Positions 15,992 through 23,742 of a stretch of DNA of 33,686 nucleotides are shown piece by piece (the stretch's first letter is position 1; every line of letters starts with the position of its first letter). Made by a program: the position numbers and the translations under genes. Source of the DNA: Pseudobutyrivibrio sp. (GTDB lineage: Bacteria; Bacillota; Clostridia; Lachnospirales; Lachnospiraceae); contig JABUSV010000148.1 of assembly GCA_021442555.1 (NCBI GenBank), forward strand, positions 1 through 33,686, in the 5' to 3' direction. The notes beneath the pieces were generated by a model. That model made no database searches and was not told where the DNA came from. It saw only the letters and a program-made list of their open reading frames with translations.

Positions 15992-17022
15992 TGAATAAGC
16001 TCGTCTGCGTCGATATCACGCTTGAGCGTCTTACCAATGAGGATCTCATAATATTTAGGTGGAATACCTGTACCAGGACGTTTGTAGTCTAGGTCATCCT
16101 CTGTGATTACATGTCCTGCTTTGAGGTCCTTTGAAGTGATGATACTTCTAAGAAATGCATCTCTTCTCTCCTGCGACTCTACTACCACCTTGCGGTATGA
16201 GCCCATCATCTTGTAGCCCTGCTCTGCTGCATCGCAGATAATCTTCATCTCCTCTGGATTGGCAGAAATCTTGTGGTCCCAGCCTACCATTTCCTTGTCC
16301 ATGGTGAAGTGCTTTTCGATGATACATACATTTTTTGCAAGAGACATAATAGGTGCTACTGTGCCAAATGTATGATCAGAATATCCTGTTGGATAGCCAA
16401 AGTTCATACGAAGCATATCGATGTTGTTGAGGTTAACCTGAGTATCCTCTGGTGGGTAGATTGATACGCAGTGAAGTACTACTATCTCCTTGCATCCGCC
16501 CTGTTCTAACGCTTCGATTGCAAGCACTATGTCATCCAAGCCACGAAGACCTGTAGAGATAACTACTGGCTTGCCCTTGGATGCGATGTATTTCAAAAAT
16601 GGGATGTTATCAATATCCATAGAGGCAACCTTGATAAAAGGCACATCAAGGTCCACAAGCATATCTACCTCATCATGAGTGAATGGTGTAGATGAAAAAT
16701 CTATCTCAAGTTCATCACAATATGCCTTGAGTTCCTCGTGCTGAGCACGGTCAAGAGCATATTTTTCGATAATAGTCTCTAAAGTATAGTCTGTACGATT
16801 ACGATAATCATCATTAAGGAAATAATTGTCCTCGAATACCTTCTTTGAAAAAATAGAATGGGTGCCAAAGCTCTGAAGCTTAACGCAGTCAGCGCCGCAT
16901 TCCTTTGCTGTTTTGATCATGGTTTTGGCCAAATCCATATCACCGTTGTGATTGGCGCCAAGCTCTGCGATAACATATGGCTTGCATCCACCTGCTACCA
17001 TCTGCTGATAGTTAAATCTCAT
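15976..17022 (-). CDS. legI: NeuB/LegI-family nonulosonate synthase
   Basis: A 348-residue protein with the N-terminal NeuB TIM barrel and a C-terminal SAF (antifreeze-like) domain. Visible motifs are IAELGANHNGD near the start, VKLQSF, FIKVASMDI, ISTGLR, GYSDHTFG, IEKHFTMDK, and the SAF segment DLDYKRPGTGIPPKYY. These enzymes condense phosphoenolpyruvate with an N-acyl mannosamine-type sugar to give sialic, legionaminic or related nine-carbon acids. With LegB, LegC and PtmE-like genes upstream, legionaminate is the likeliest class. The frame extends 10 codons upstream, but GGAGG six bases before the ATG at 17022 and a TAATG junction with the GT2 gene fix the start there. No LegG/NeuC hydrolysing epimerase and no LegF/NeuA CMP-transferase are in the window. 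Confidence 0.9.
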   Translation of the reverse strand: MRFNYQQMVAGGCKPYVIAELGANHNGDMDLAKTMIKTAKECGADCVKLQSFGTHSIFSKKVFEDNYFLNDDYRNRTDYTLETIIEKYALDRAQHEELKAYCDELEIDFSSTPFTHDEVDMLVDLDVPFIKVASMDIDNIPFLKYIASKGKPVVISTGLRGLDDIVLAIEALEQGGCKEIVVLHCVSIYPPEDTQVNLNNIDMLRMNFGYPTGYSDHTFGTVAPIMSLAKNVCIIEKHFTMDKEMVGWDHKISANPEEMKIICDAAEQGYKMMGSYRKVVVESQERRDAFLRSIITSKDLKAGHVITEDDLDYKRPGTGIPPKYYEILIGKTLKRDIDADELIQWEDF

Positions 17023-17816
17023 TATTGTTCCTCCATTTTGATGCTGTCCCACCAGTATCCATTGCCCGATGGATTGACAGTATATTCTTTTGATATTAAC
17101 TGCTTATATAGCTTGTCAAAATATGTATAACGTTTTCCCAGGTTGGCATAGTGTGTAAGCTTTACCTGATACTCACGGTCTGTATCTATTTTTATTCCCA
17201 CCTCGTTGGCATCATGGATTCGATATATTGTAGCTGCACCTGGGACATATATGGCATGTCCAAAATCCGCCAGAAGCCTGGTGTAGAGATACCAGTCAAA
17301 TATAACCGTATCTCCCTCGTACAGCGTATCTATCCACTCTAAGGTGATGTATTTCATATTGATGGCTGTAGTGGACATCCCAAGGAAATTTCCCTGAGCG
17401 ATCTGCCTGACATCCTCTAACCTGTCTGGCATATGCAAAAATATATGCTCACCGTTACCGGCTACCAGGTCATTATAATAAAAGGCTGCATCCCTATCCT
17501 TCTCATAGGCAGCTATTATACTCTCAATCCGACTGTTAGAAAAGGTGTCATCTGCATCTCCTATTATCAGAAGGTCTGTACCAGTTTTTATAGCCTCCTT
17601 GAGAAGCTCTATTCGAAGCAGCTGGGGAGTCAGATTCTTGCCATAGCAACTAACCCATGTGACAGGCACCCCAGGATTAACATCTGGCAGAGTCTCATAG
17701 TTGTCATTTAAAAACAGACAATTAAAGTCTCTGGTAGTCTGGGAGGCTACAGAGGCTATGAAATCCAGGAGATATTCAGATGCCTGAGTGTATAGTACTG
17801 ATGCAAATGTAATCAT
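17022..17816 (-). CDS. Glycosyltransferase family 2
   Basis: A 264-residue single-domain GT-A protein without membrane helices. It begins ITFASVLYTQASEYLLDFI, an initial beta strand and helix usual in GT2; DLLIIGDADDTF at about 92-103 supplies the D-x-D metal/nucleotide motif, and FDWYLYTRLL lies where the acceptor-side acids are expected. It likely adds one sugar to the growing lipid-linked unit. Its ribosome binding site (GGAGGGAG, 17823-17830) is the end of the repeat spacer, so its translation start depends on that element. It is coupled to the NeuB-like gene by TAATG. Confidence 0.85.
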   Translation of the reverse strand: MITFASVLYTQASEYLLDFIASVASQTTRDFNCLFLNDNYETLPDVNPGVPVTWVSCYGKNLTPQLLRIELLKEAIKTGTDLLIIGDADDTFSNSRIESIIAAYEKDRDAAFYYNDLVAGNGEHIFLHMPDRLEDVRQIAQGNFLGMSTTAINMKYITLEWIDTLYEGDTVIFDWYLYTRLLADFGHAIYVPGAATIYRIHDANEVGIKIDTDREYQVKLTHYANLGKRYTYFDKLYKQLISKEYTVNPSGNGYWWDSIKMEEQ

Positions 17817-17822
17817 TAATTA

Positions 17823-17830
17823 CTCCCTCC
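17823..17830 (-). promoter_or_regulatory. Ribosome binding site contributed by the repeat element
   Basis: On the minus strand GGAGGGAG ends six bases before the ATG at 17816. The same string is the terminal part of the first repeat unit, so it is complementary to the CTCCCTC arms of the neighbouring hairpins and could be masked by them in the mRNA. Confidence 0.75.
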
Positions 17831-18023
17831 GGCCCTGCGGGCCACCTCCCTCTGAGAGGGAGGCTTGTAATTGGGCTCCCTGCGGGCCAGCTCCCTCTGA
17901 GAGGGAGGCTTGTAATTGAGCTCCCTGCGGGCCACCTCCCTCCAAGAAGGAGGCTTCTACTACGGCTCCCTCTCAGAGGGAGCTGTCTTCGTCCGATGGA
18001 GTCGGGCGAAGACTGAGGGAGTC
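17823..18023. repeat. Tandem REP/MITE-like palindromic repeat array
   Basis: Three degenerate tandem units of about 46 bases each combine a GGGCC-type palindrome (GGCCC-TGC-GGGCC at 17831-17843 in the first unit) with a CTCCCTCTGAGAGGGAG hairpin (17846-17862; exact second copy 17891-17907; decayed third copy near 17935-17953). TTGTAATTG or a variant separates them. A fourth, longer element at 17965-18023 has GCTCCCTCTCAGAGGGAGC, a nested stem GTCTTCG/CGAAGAC (17985-17991 and 18007-18013) and closing TGAGGGAGTC. The array fills the gap exactly: it begins two bases after one stop codon and ends six bases before the next ATG. It resembles palindromic elements common in Lachnospiraceae genomes (from memory). 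Confidence 0.88.
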
Positions 18024-18025
18024 TA

Positions 18026-19306
18026 CTATAACAGCGCCTCTATAGTATGGGTGTCAAACACTGGACACCCACAGTTTTCTGCCACTTCTTTGCGCTCCCC
18101 GTAGGAATCGTCGATAAATACAGGCTTTTCCCCAGTCACATATTTGTACTTTGGAATCCCTCTATTTATATGAATTATTTCATCAAAAATCTGTGTAAGA
18201 CGATATTTATTCAATAACGGCTGAAGCTCTCCGTCGTGATGTGTAAGCAGCACCAGTCTCTTGCCTTCGTTGAAGCACTTATATAAAAAGGTAATCATCT
18301 CAAGATTTACCTGATTATCTACCACCATGGTGTCGTCATAATCTACGTATACATCAGTGTAGTCTAAGTCTACTCTAAATGAGTTACCCAAGGCTCTGTC
18401 AAGCTCGATGTCATAGTCGTTGATAATGACACTATCTACATCTATGCCATTGAATATATTTGCGGTAAGCAGCGGCAAATTCACTCCTGTTGCTCTGGTG
18501 ATTCCGCTGGTTCCTGCTATTCTGCTGGCCACCTCCAACAGTTTCAGGCTGCCATCTGCAGCCTCTTTTAGCTGGAAAAACCAGCCTCCAACCTGTGGAA
18601 GAGCCTCGTTGATACGCTTGGCAATCTCAAAAAACTCAGGTCTGTCTACAAAAACAGCATTAACAGATATTCCACCCTTGATACGTCTTCTGCCTCTTGC
18701 TCTGGCGTAAACCAGTTCACCCCTCCTGTTAGTCAAACAGTCGATAGTATACTCCTCACCTGGCATATATTCAAGAACCATGCTTTTGCCATCTGTAAAA
18801 AATGAATCCAAAAGCTCTGTCTCATCATTTATCTTCATGGCACCAGATGAGCCCTGGCCTACATCTGGCTTTTTAAATACAGGATATTCTGTAATCTCTG
18901 CCTTGAAATTGTATACCTTGGGAGTTGCCACAACATCTCCAAGCTTCTCATAGGTCTTGCGCTTTGAGCGAGTAATCTCCGTAGCTGAGTAATCAGAAGC
19001 TATAACTACAGGGGTAAGACAGTCTCTGTACTTACTAAACACAGTAATAACTCCATCCATGACAGGATAGATAAAATCAAAGCCATAGTCTTTTATTTTT
19101 TCATCAAATTCTCTTATCTCATCAGCATTAGATCTGTCTGTGATAAAAGGCAGATCATCTATGTGATTTTCAAATACAAATCGTCCATGGTCATAGCTGC
19201 AAGATCCCCCCCACAGTTCATAATGAGTGGAGTATCGCAGGCTTCGATAGACCTCTAGTCCAATCTCTGTACCACAAGGATACACTAGTATTTTTTTCTT
19301 ACTCAT
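18026..19306 (-). CDS. ATP-grasp / HAD-like fusion protein
   Basis: A 426-residue protein with two parts. Residues about 1-295 are an ATP-grasp enzyme of the carbamoyl-phosphate-synthase-like group: KKPDVGQGSSGAMKI is the ATP loop, VLEYMPGEEYTIDCL the central segment, and LKLLEVASRIAGTSG the metal-binding motif. Residues about 310-426 look HAD-like: VDYDDTMVV (D-x-D-x-T motif I), VLLTHHDG (motif II Thr), a Lys region, and VFIDDSYGE (motif IV). The fusion would couple carboxylate-amine ligation with a phosphatase or phosphotransfer activity, or the HAD part may be regulatory. It overlaps the PtmE-like gene by eight bases. The role is unknown; ligation of an amino acid or carboxylate to a sugar intermediate is a guess. 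Confidence 0.8.
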   Translation of the reverse strand: MSKKKILVYPCGTEIGLEVYRSLRYSTHYELWGGSCSYDHGRFVFENHIDDLPFITDRSNADEIREFDEKIKDYGFDFIYPVMDGVITVFSKYRDCLTPVVIASDYSATEITRSKRKTYEKLGDVVATPKVYNFKAEITEYPVFKKPDVGQGSSGAMKINDETELLDSFFTDGKSMVLEYMPGEEYTIDCLTNRRGELVYARARGRRRIKGGISVNAVFVDRPEFFEIAKRINEALPQVGGWFFQLKEAADGSLKLLEVASRIAGTSGITRATGVNLPLLTANIFNGIDVDSVIINDYDIELDRALGNSFRVDLDYTDVYVDYDDTMVVDNQVNLEMITFLYKCFNEGKRLVLLTHHDGELQPLLNKYRLTQIFDEIIHINRGIPKYKYVTGEKPVFIDDSYGERKEVAENCGCPVFDTHTIEALL

Positions 19307-20363
19307 TCTTTAATCGAGCCTCCATCTTCTGCAGCTCGTCCATCTGTCCCATGTCCATCCATGCGCTCTCGTTGATTGGATATACGCCGACTCTGCCGCC
19401 CTTATCCTTGATTCGCTGGATTACATCAGGAAAACCTATAAACTCGCCTTCGGCTATCTCATCAATAACCTCTGGCTCAACAATGTAGCTTCCTGTGTTG
19501 GTGAAAAACGAAAACTCAGGTTTTTCTTTCATGGCTTCTATCTCACCATGCTCACCTATCTCTACAACACCGTAGGCTACTTGAAAATTCCTAAGAGAGG
19601 CTACCATGGTAACCTTATTCTTGGATTCTGCGTGATGCTTGTATATTTTTTCGAAATCCTCTTCTATAAGGATGTCGCAATTAGTCAGAATAAAAGGTGT
19701 CTTTATCTTTCCAGACAGTAATTTGAGGCCTCCTCCTGTCCCAAGTGGCACGTCCTCATCAGCATATTTGATGGAATATTCCTTGGAAGTCTCATTGAAA
19801 TATGCCTTAATCATATTTTTTTTGTGGTTAACTATGAGATAAAAATCATCAACGCCGCTCTCATGGAACTTATCCATGATAATCTCAGCTATTGGCTGCT
19901 CACCTACAGGAATCAGTGGCTTGGGCAATATCTTGGTGTAAGGATACAGTCTTGTGCCCTTGCCCCCTGCCATCATAACTACTGGGATATTGAGCTGTCC
20001 CTTTTCTCTGTTAATCTCACTCCAGAAACGAATCTCCACAACCTGATTGCTGTCATTTACTACAGGAATACCCTGAATATTGCGCTTGCGCATTACACGG
20101 GCAGCATCCTCAGCCTCTGCTTCAGTAAGACTCATAGGATTGTAGTTGGCTACGGTCTTTACAGGTTCTGTAAGAGCTCCCGCTGATAATATCCATCTAC
20201 GAATATCACCCTCGGATACTGCAGCCTTAAGACAATTGTTTTCATCAACCACAAAAAGCACATGAACGCCATTGGCATCCATCTGCTGCAGTGCCTGAAG
20301 CTGTGTACTGTCTTCAGTAATCAGATATTTAGATATTTGTGCTTGTCCTCTTAATAAGTCCAT
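19299..20363 (-). CDS. ptmE: CBS-domain sugar nucleotidyltransferase (PtmE-like)
   Basis: A 354-residue protein with two N-terminal CBS motifs (residues about 8-120) followed by an NTP-transferase domain with MMAGGKGTRLYPYTKILPKP and later TNCDILIEEDFEKIY, which holds the metal-binding Asp. Campylobacter PtmE has this architecture and makes GDP-GlcNAc (from GlcN-1-P or GlcNAc-1-P) for the GDP-based legionaminic acid route. The frame can be extended to a TTG at 20384; the ATG at 20363 with GGAAG close upstream fits homologue starts better. It overlaps the DUF4910 gene by 35 bases. CBS domains suggest control by an adenine nucleotide. That GDP rather than UDP is used is inferred from the family. 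Confidence 0.85.
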   Translation of the reverse strand: MDLLRGQAQISKYLITEDSTQLQALQQMDANGVHVLFVVDENNCLKAAVSEGDIRRWILSAGALTEPVKTVANYNPMSLTEAEAEDAARVMRKRNIQGIPVVNDSNQVVEIRFWSEINREKGQLNIPVVMMAGGKGTRLYPYTKILPKPLIPVGEQPIAEIIMDKFHESGVDDFYLIVNHKKNMIKAYFNETSKEYSIKYADEDVPLGTGGGLKLLSGKIKTPFILTNCDILIEEDFEKIYKHHAESKNKVTMVASLRNFQVAYGVVEIGEHGEIEAMKEKPEFSFFTNTGSYIVEPEVIDEIAEGEFIGFPDVIQRIKDKGGRVGVYPINESAWMDMGQMDELQKMEARLKNE

Positions 20364-21615
20364 TCTCTTCCAATTTCTCCACAATAGGAATCAATTCTTT
20401 TATTGGAACGTCAATTATATTGCTGATGTCAATGAGGTCATTGGTGCCATCAGCATAGGCGATAAGATTGATCATAGACTGAATCTCATCATATACACCC
20501 TTTTTGCTAACGGTAGGATATAAGCCCCTCTTGCCAAGTCTTGGCTCACAGATAGTAGTCACCTGGTAATACCAGTTGTATTCCATGGCATCCACTATTT
20601 GCTTGTATACATCCAACGCACCCTCTAAGCCCTTCTGTGATATGCAGTCAAGATTATCGGCAGAGGTGTGATATTCCGGATAATCATGGAACTTTGATCT
20701 GGCTATTGAAGCCAATGGAATATCCACTCCTGGAGCACAGTACTGACGCTCATCAGAGCCTCTTTTCATAAAATCACAGCTCTTAAATCCTGGATAATGA
20801 AACTTAAGTACGTTTACAGCCAGCTTGTCAGCCAGCGTGTTTCCATATCTGCTGGCAAGGTATGTATAGGTCCTGTCATCACCGACACATGCTACGTTGT
20901 AGCCCGCCTTCACATGAGCTTTCATGTGCTGCAGGTTTTCGCTAAGATACGCAATCGCTCCAATAGTCTCAGGTGCAAAAGTGATACGATATGTATAGTG
21001 TCTGTGCTTTAGTCCACGAATATACTCTATTAACGCAGCAAGCATTACAGGCCCGGAAAGCTGATCATTGCACATGCTTGGATGACAGATATATGTGGAA
21101 AAGAATATCTCATCCTCTGTTTCACCTGGTATAATCACATCACCGTAGGTAAGACTTCCATCCTCGATAAACTTGCTCTTGATTACTGCATGATATCTTC
21201 CCTGTGGAAGCTTATTGAGTTCGTTATAGCTCATGCAAAAACCACTGCGTGGATTGTAGTAAGAAGTAACATATGGGATTACATCTGGCTGCTCCTCCAG
21301 CGTAAAGACAATCTTTTTAAGCTCGTCCAGTTCCATCCACTCATCCATGGGATAAGAATATCCTACAACAGACAGGTTGGTTTTCTTAAAATCGATAACC
21401 CTGACACCCGCTTCATTTTCTACATAAGCATCCTCGATATTCCATTCTGCTGGAATAGTCCAGTCAAATACGTCTGTACCAGATGGCACCTCATGTATAT
21501 TAAGCTCTGGAATCTCTCTTTGTAATATTCTTAAAGTCTGGCGATTACCCTCTCCAGTAAGAGAACGGCATATAGGAAATAGCTCCTTAGCTAATTCATA
21601 CATTGATTTAGTCAT
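20329..21615 (-). CDS. DUF4910-type, M28 peptidase-fold protein of glycan clusters
   Basis: A 428-residue soluble protein that I recognise as the DUF4910 aminopeptidase-like family found in surface-polysaccharide loci. It begins with LFPICRSLTGEGNRQTLRIL, typical of the family. Zinc-ligand-like residues of the M28 fold appear intact: STYICHPSMCNDQLSG (His and Asp), PETIGAIAYL (Glu), RGSDERQY (acidic ligand) and EYHTSADN (His). The C-terminal 70 residues look like a winged-helix tail. Family function is not established to my knowledge. Lying between LegC-like and PtmE-like genes, it may hydrolyse an amide on a sugar intermediate, for example removing a protecting aminoacyl group. AGAGG nine bases before the ATG supports the start; it overlaps legC by eight bases. 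Confidence 0.78.
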   Translation of the reverse strand: MTKSMYELAKELFPICRSLTGEGNRQTLRILQREIPELNIHEVPSGTDVFDWTIPAEWNIEDAYVENEAGVRVIDFKKTNLSVVGYSYPMDEWMELDELKKIVFTLEEQPDVIPYVTSYYNPRSGFCMSYNELNKLPQGRYHAVIKSKFIEDGSLTYGDVIIPGETEDEIFFSTYICHPSMCNDQLSGPVMLAALIEYIRGLKHRHYTYRITFAPETIGAIAYLSENLQHMKAHVKAGYNVACVGDDRTYTYLASRYGNTLADKLAVNVLKFHYPGFKSCDFMKRGSDERQYCAPGVDIPLASIARSKFHDYPEYHTSADNLDCISQKGLEGALDVYKQIVDAMEYNWYYQVTTICEPRLGKRGLYPTVSKKGVYDEIQSMINLIAYADGTNDLIDISNIIDVPIKELIPIVEKLEENGLIKRTSTNI

Positions 21616-22765
21616 TGATTATAACCTCTATTACTCTCTCACAGTCTTCTGCTGTAAGGTTGGTTGAGCATGGTACATTAACTACTCTGCGCCAGTACCA
21701 AGGTGCTTTTTCCAATTCAAATGTACGGCTGCCCTCGTATGGAAGCTGGTCTGATATAAGTCCCCAGATAGGTCGTGACTGGATATCGTTGTCTGACAGC
21801 TTTTTGATGAGGTCATCTCTGCTGTGGTCCCCCTCTTCAAAAAGCACAGAATAAAACCAATAGTTGGTTCTGATTCCCTCCCTGAATGGAATAACAGACA
21901 TACCATCTACTCCATCAAGAGCATCCTTGTACATATTATAATTGCGGGTCTTAATCGCAATAAAATCCTCTAACTGTTCCAACTGAGCCAGACCCATAGC
22001 AGCCTGAAGGTTGGTCATACGATAGTTGTATCCTATATCATCATGGATAAAATTAACCTGATCAGCCTTGGCCTGAGTAGTCAAATGCTTCGCCTTGGCT
22101 AAAAGAGCCTCGTCGTTGGATACAATCATGCCGCCACCACCAGTGGTGATAATCTTGTTGCCGTTGAAGGAATATGCTCCAATATCACCCATTGTACCGG
22201 CATATTTGCCCTTATATTCACCCTCAGTATAATATGTGCCAAGAGCCTCTGTAGCATCCTCTACAACCTTGATGTTATACTGGCGAGCGATAGGAAGAAT
22301 GGAAACCATATCTGCCATATTGCCAAATACGTGAACTACAACCATAGCCTTCACATGACGGCCAGTGGCTCTGTCAATAAGCTTGCCATCCACGTAGTCG
22401 CACTCTGTCTCGCAATATTTTTTCAGCTTAACAGGGTCCATGCAAAGACTGTCATCACAGTCCATAAATACAGGTTCAGCGCCGATGTATTTTACAGGAT
22501 TGACTGCTGCAATAAAAGTAAGAGTAGGCACAATCACAGCATCCTCTCTGGTAACTCCCATAAGCATGAGAGATATGTGAAGTGCTGAAGTACCGTTCTG
22601 ACAGCTGACTGCTGCAGGAACATGCACATACTCTGCTATCTTTTTTTCAAAATCATTAACATATGGTCCGGCAGTAGATACCCACTCGGTCTCAACTGCA
22701 TCTGTTACATATTTTAATTCATTACCCTTTAGGTTAGGTACTGAAAGAGGAATAAATCTAGACAT
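21608..22765 (-). CDS. legC: LegC-like PLP aminotransferase (DegT/DnrJ/EryC1 family)
   Basis: A 385-residue sugar aminotransferase. The N-terminus FIPLSVPNLKGNELKYVTDA and TEWVSTAGPYVNDFE match LegC proteins. SCQNGTSALHISLML is the PLP phosphate site, VVEDATEALGTYY carries the PLP-ring Asp, and SFNGNKIITTGGGGM contains the Schiff-base Lys. LegC adds an amine at C4 of the keto sugar made by LegB, giving a 4-amino-4,6-dideoxy-GlcNAc nucleotide. This amine is the plausible target of the AAC(3)-fold acyltransferase at 13764-14552, because no LegH acetyltransferase is seen. The start ATG has AGGTGG upstream and overlaps legB by eight bases. Confidence 0.9.
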   Translation of the reverse strand: MSRFIPLSVPNLKGNELKYVTDAVETEWVSTAGPYVNDFEKKIAEYVHVPAAVSCQNGTSALHISLMLMGVTREDAVIVPTLTFIAAVNPVKYIGAEPVFMDCDDSLCMDPVKLKKYCETECDYVDGKLIDRATGRHVKAMVVVHVFGNMADMVSILPIARQYNIKVVEDATEALGTYYTEGEYKGKYAGTMGDIGAYSFNGNKIITTGGGGMIVSNDEALLAKAKHLTTQAKADQVNFIHDDIGYNYRMTNLQAAMGLAQLEQLEDFIAIKTRNYNMYKDALDGVDGMSVIPFREGIRTNYWFYSVLFEEGDHSRDDLIKKLSDNDIQSRPIWGLISDQLPYEGSRTFELEKAPWYWRRVVNVPCSTNLTAEDCERVIEVIIND

Positions 22766-23738
22766 TGTAAATATCCACCTTATATTTGTCCATGTTGTTA
22801 CGTAAAAATTCTATAGTCTCTGCCAAGCCCTGTTCAAAGGTATATTGCATCTTCCAGTCTGTAAGCTCTAGAATCTTGGCGTTGGAACCAAGAAGTCTGT
22901 TAACCTCACTCTTTTCAGGTCGAAGTCTTTGCTCCTCACAGATAATCTTGGCTGCAGGATTGATCTGTCTTATAAGCTCCTCAGCCAGCTGTCCAATAGA
23001 TATCTCCTGCTGAGTTGCAATATTAATCTCCTGTCCAATAGTCTTATCTGACTCATACATAGCTATAAAGCCTGCTGCTGTATCCTTAACATAATTGAAA
23101 TCTCTGGTAGGTGTAAGGCTACCCAGCTTAATCTCAGTCTTTCCAGCCAGAAGTTGTGTAATAATCGTAGGTATAACTGCACGTGCCGACTGACGTGGTC
23201 CATAGGTGTTAAATGGGCGCACGATAGTAACAGGCAACTCAAAGGAACGATAAAAGCTCTCTGCCAGTCTGTCTGCCCCAATCTTGGTAGCAGAATATGG
23301 TGACTGTCCCTGATATGGGTGCTTCTCATCGATAGGCACATACTGAGCTGTTCCGTATACCTCTGAGGTAGAGGTAACAAGAACACGGCTGGTTCCCAAG
23401 TCTCTTGCCGCCTGAAGCACGTTAAGAGTACCCTTGATATTGGTATCTACATAAGCATCGGGGCTGTGATATGAAAAAGGAATGGCAATAAGTGCAGCCA
23501 GATGAAACACTGCATCGCATCCCTTCATGGCTTCTCTGACTCCGTGAGGATCGCGTATATCACCTGCGAATACCTCTACGTGATCCATTACTGACTTAGG
23601 AAGAGTATCTAACCATCCCCAGTTGTTAAAGCTGTTGTAATATACAAATGCTCTTACCTCATAGCCGCGCTTAACCAACTCTTCTGTAAGGTGTGAGCCT
23701 ATAAATCCATCTGAACCTGTAACTAATACTTTTGCCAT
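22758..23738 (-). CDS. legB: LegB-like nucleotide-GlcNAc 4,6-dehydratase
   Basis: A 326-residue extended SDR. VTGSDGFIGSHL is the NAD site, STSEVYGTAQ and PYSATKIGADR give the Ser/Thr and Tyr-x3-Lys catalytic set, and RPFNTYGPRQSARAVIP is the sugar-nucleotide segment. The AFVYYNSFNNWGWLD stretch near residue 35 is characteristic of LegB, the first committed enzyme of legionaminic acid synthesis on GDP-GlcNAc. The frame extends seven codons upstream, but GGAG seven bases before the ATG at 23738 and the four-base gap to the previous stop support this start. It is in a tight string with legC and the PtmE-like gene. Confidence 0.9.
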   Translation of the reverse strand: MAKVLVTGSDGFIGSHLTEELVKRGYEVRAFVYYNSFNNWGWLDTLPKSVMDHVEVFAGDIRDPHGVREAMKGCDAVFHLAALIAIPFSYHSPDAYVDTNIKGTLNVLQAARDLGTSRVLVTSTSEVYGTAQYVPIDEKHPYQGQSPYSATKIGADRLAESFYRSFELPVTIVRPFNTYGPRQSARAVIPTIITQLLAGKTEIKLGSLTPTRDFNYVKDTAAGFIAMYESDKTIGQEINIATQQEISIGQLAEELIRQINPAAKIICEEQRLRPEKSEVNRLLGSNAKILELTDWKMQYTFEQGLAETIEFLRNNMDKYKVDIYNV

Positions 23739-23742
23739 ATTA

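Noticed and set aside
17823-18023. CRISPR array
   Set aside because: The units are few, degenerate and self-complementary, and the spacers are nearly identical short strings rather than unique 30-base sequences; no cas genes are present.
17823-18023. Rho-independent terminator ending the upstream transcript
   Set aside because: The hairpins are strong but on the minus strand none is followed by a run of T; the next gene starts six bases later in the same direction.
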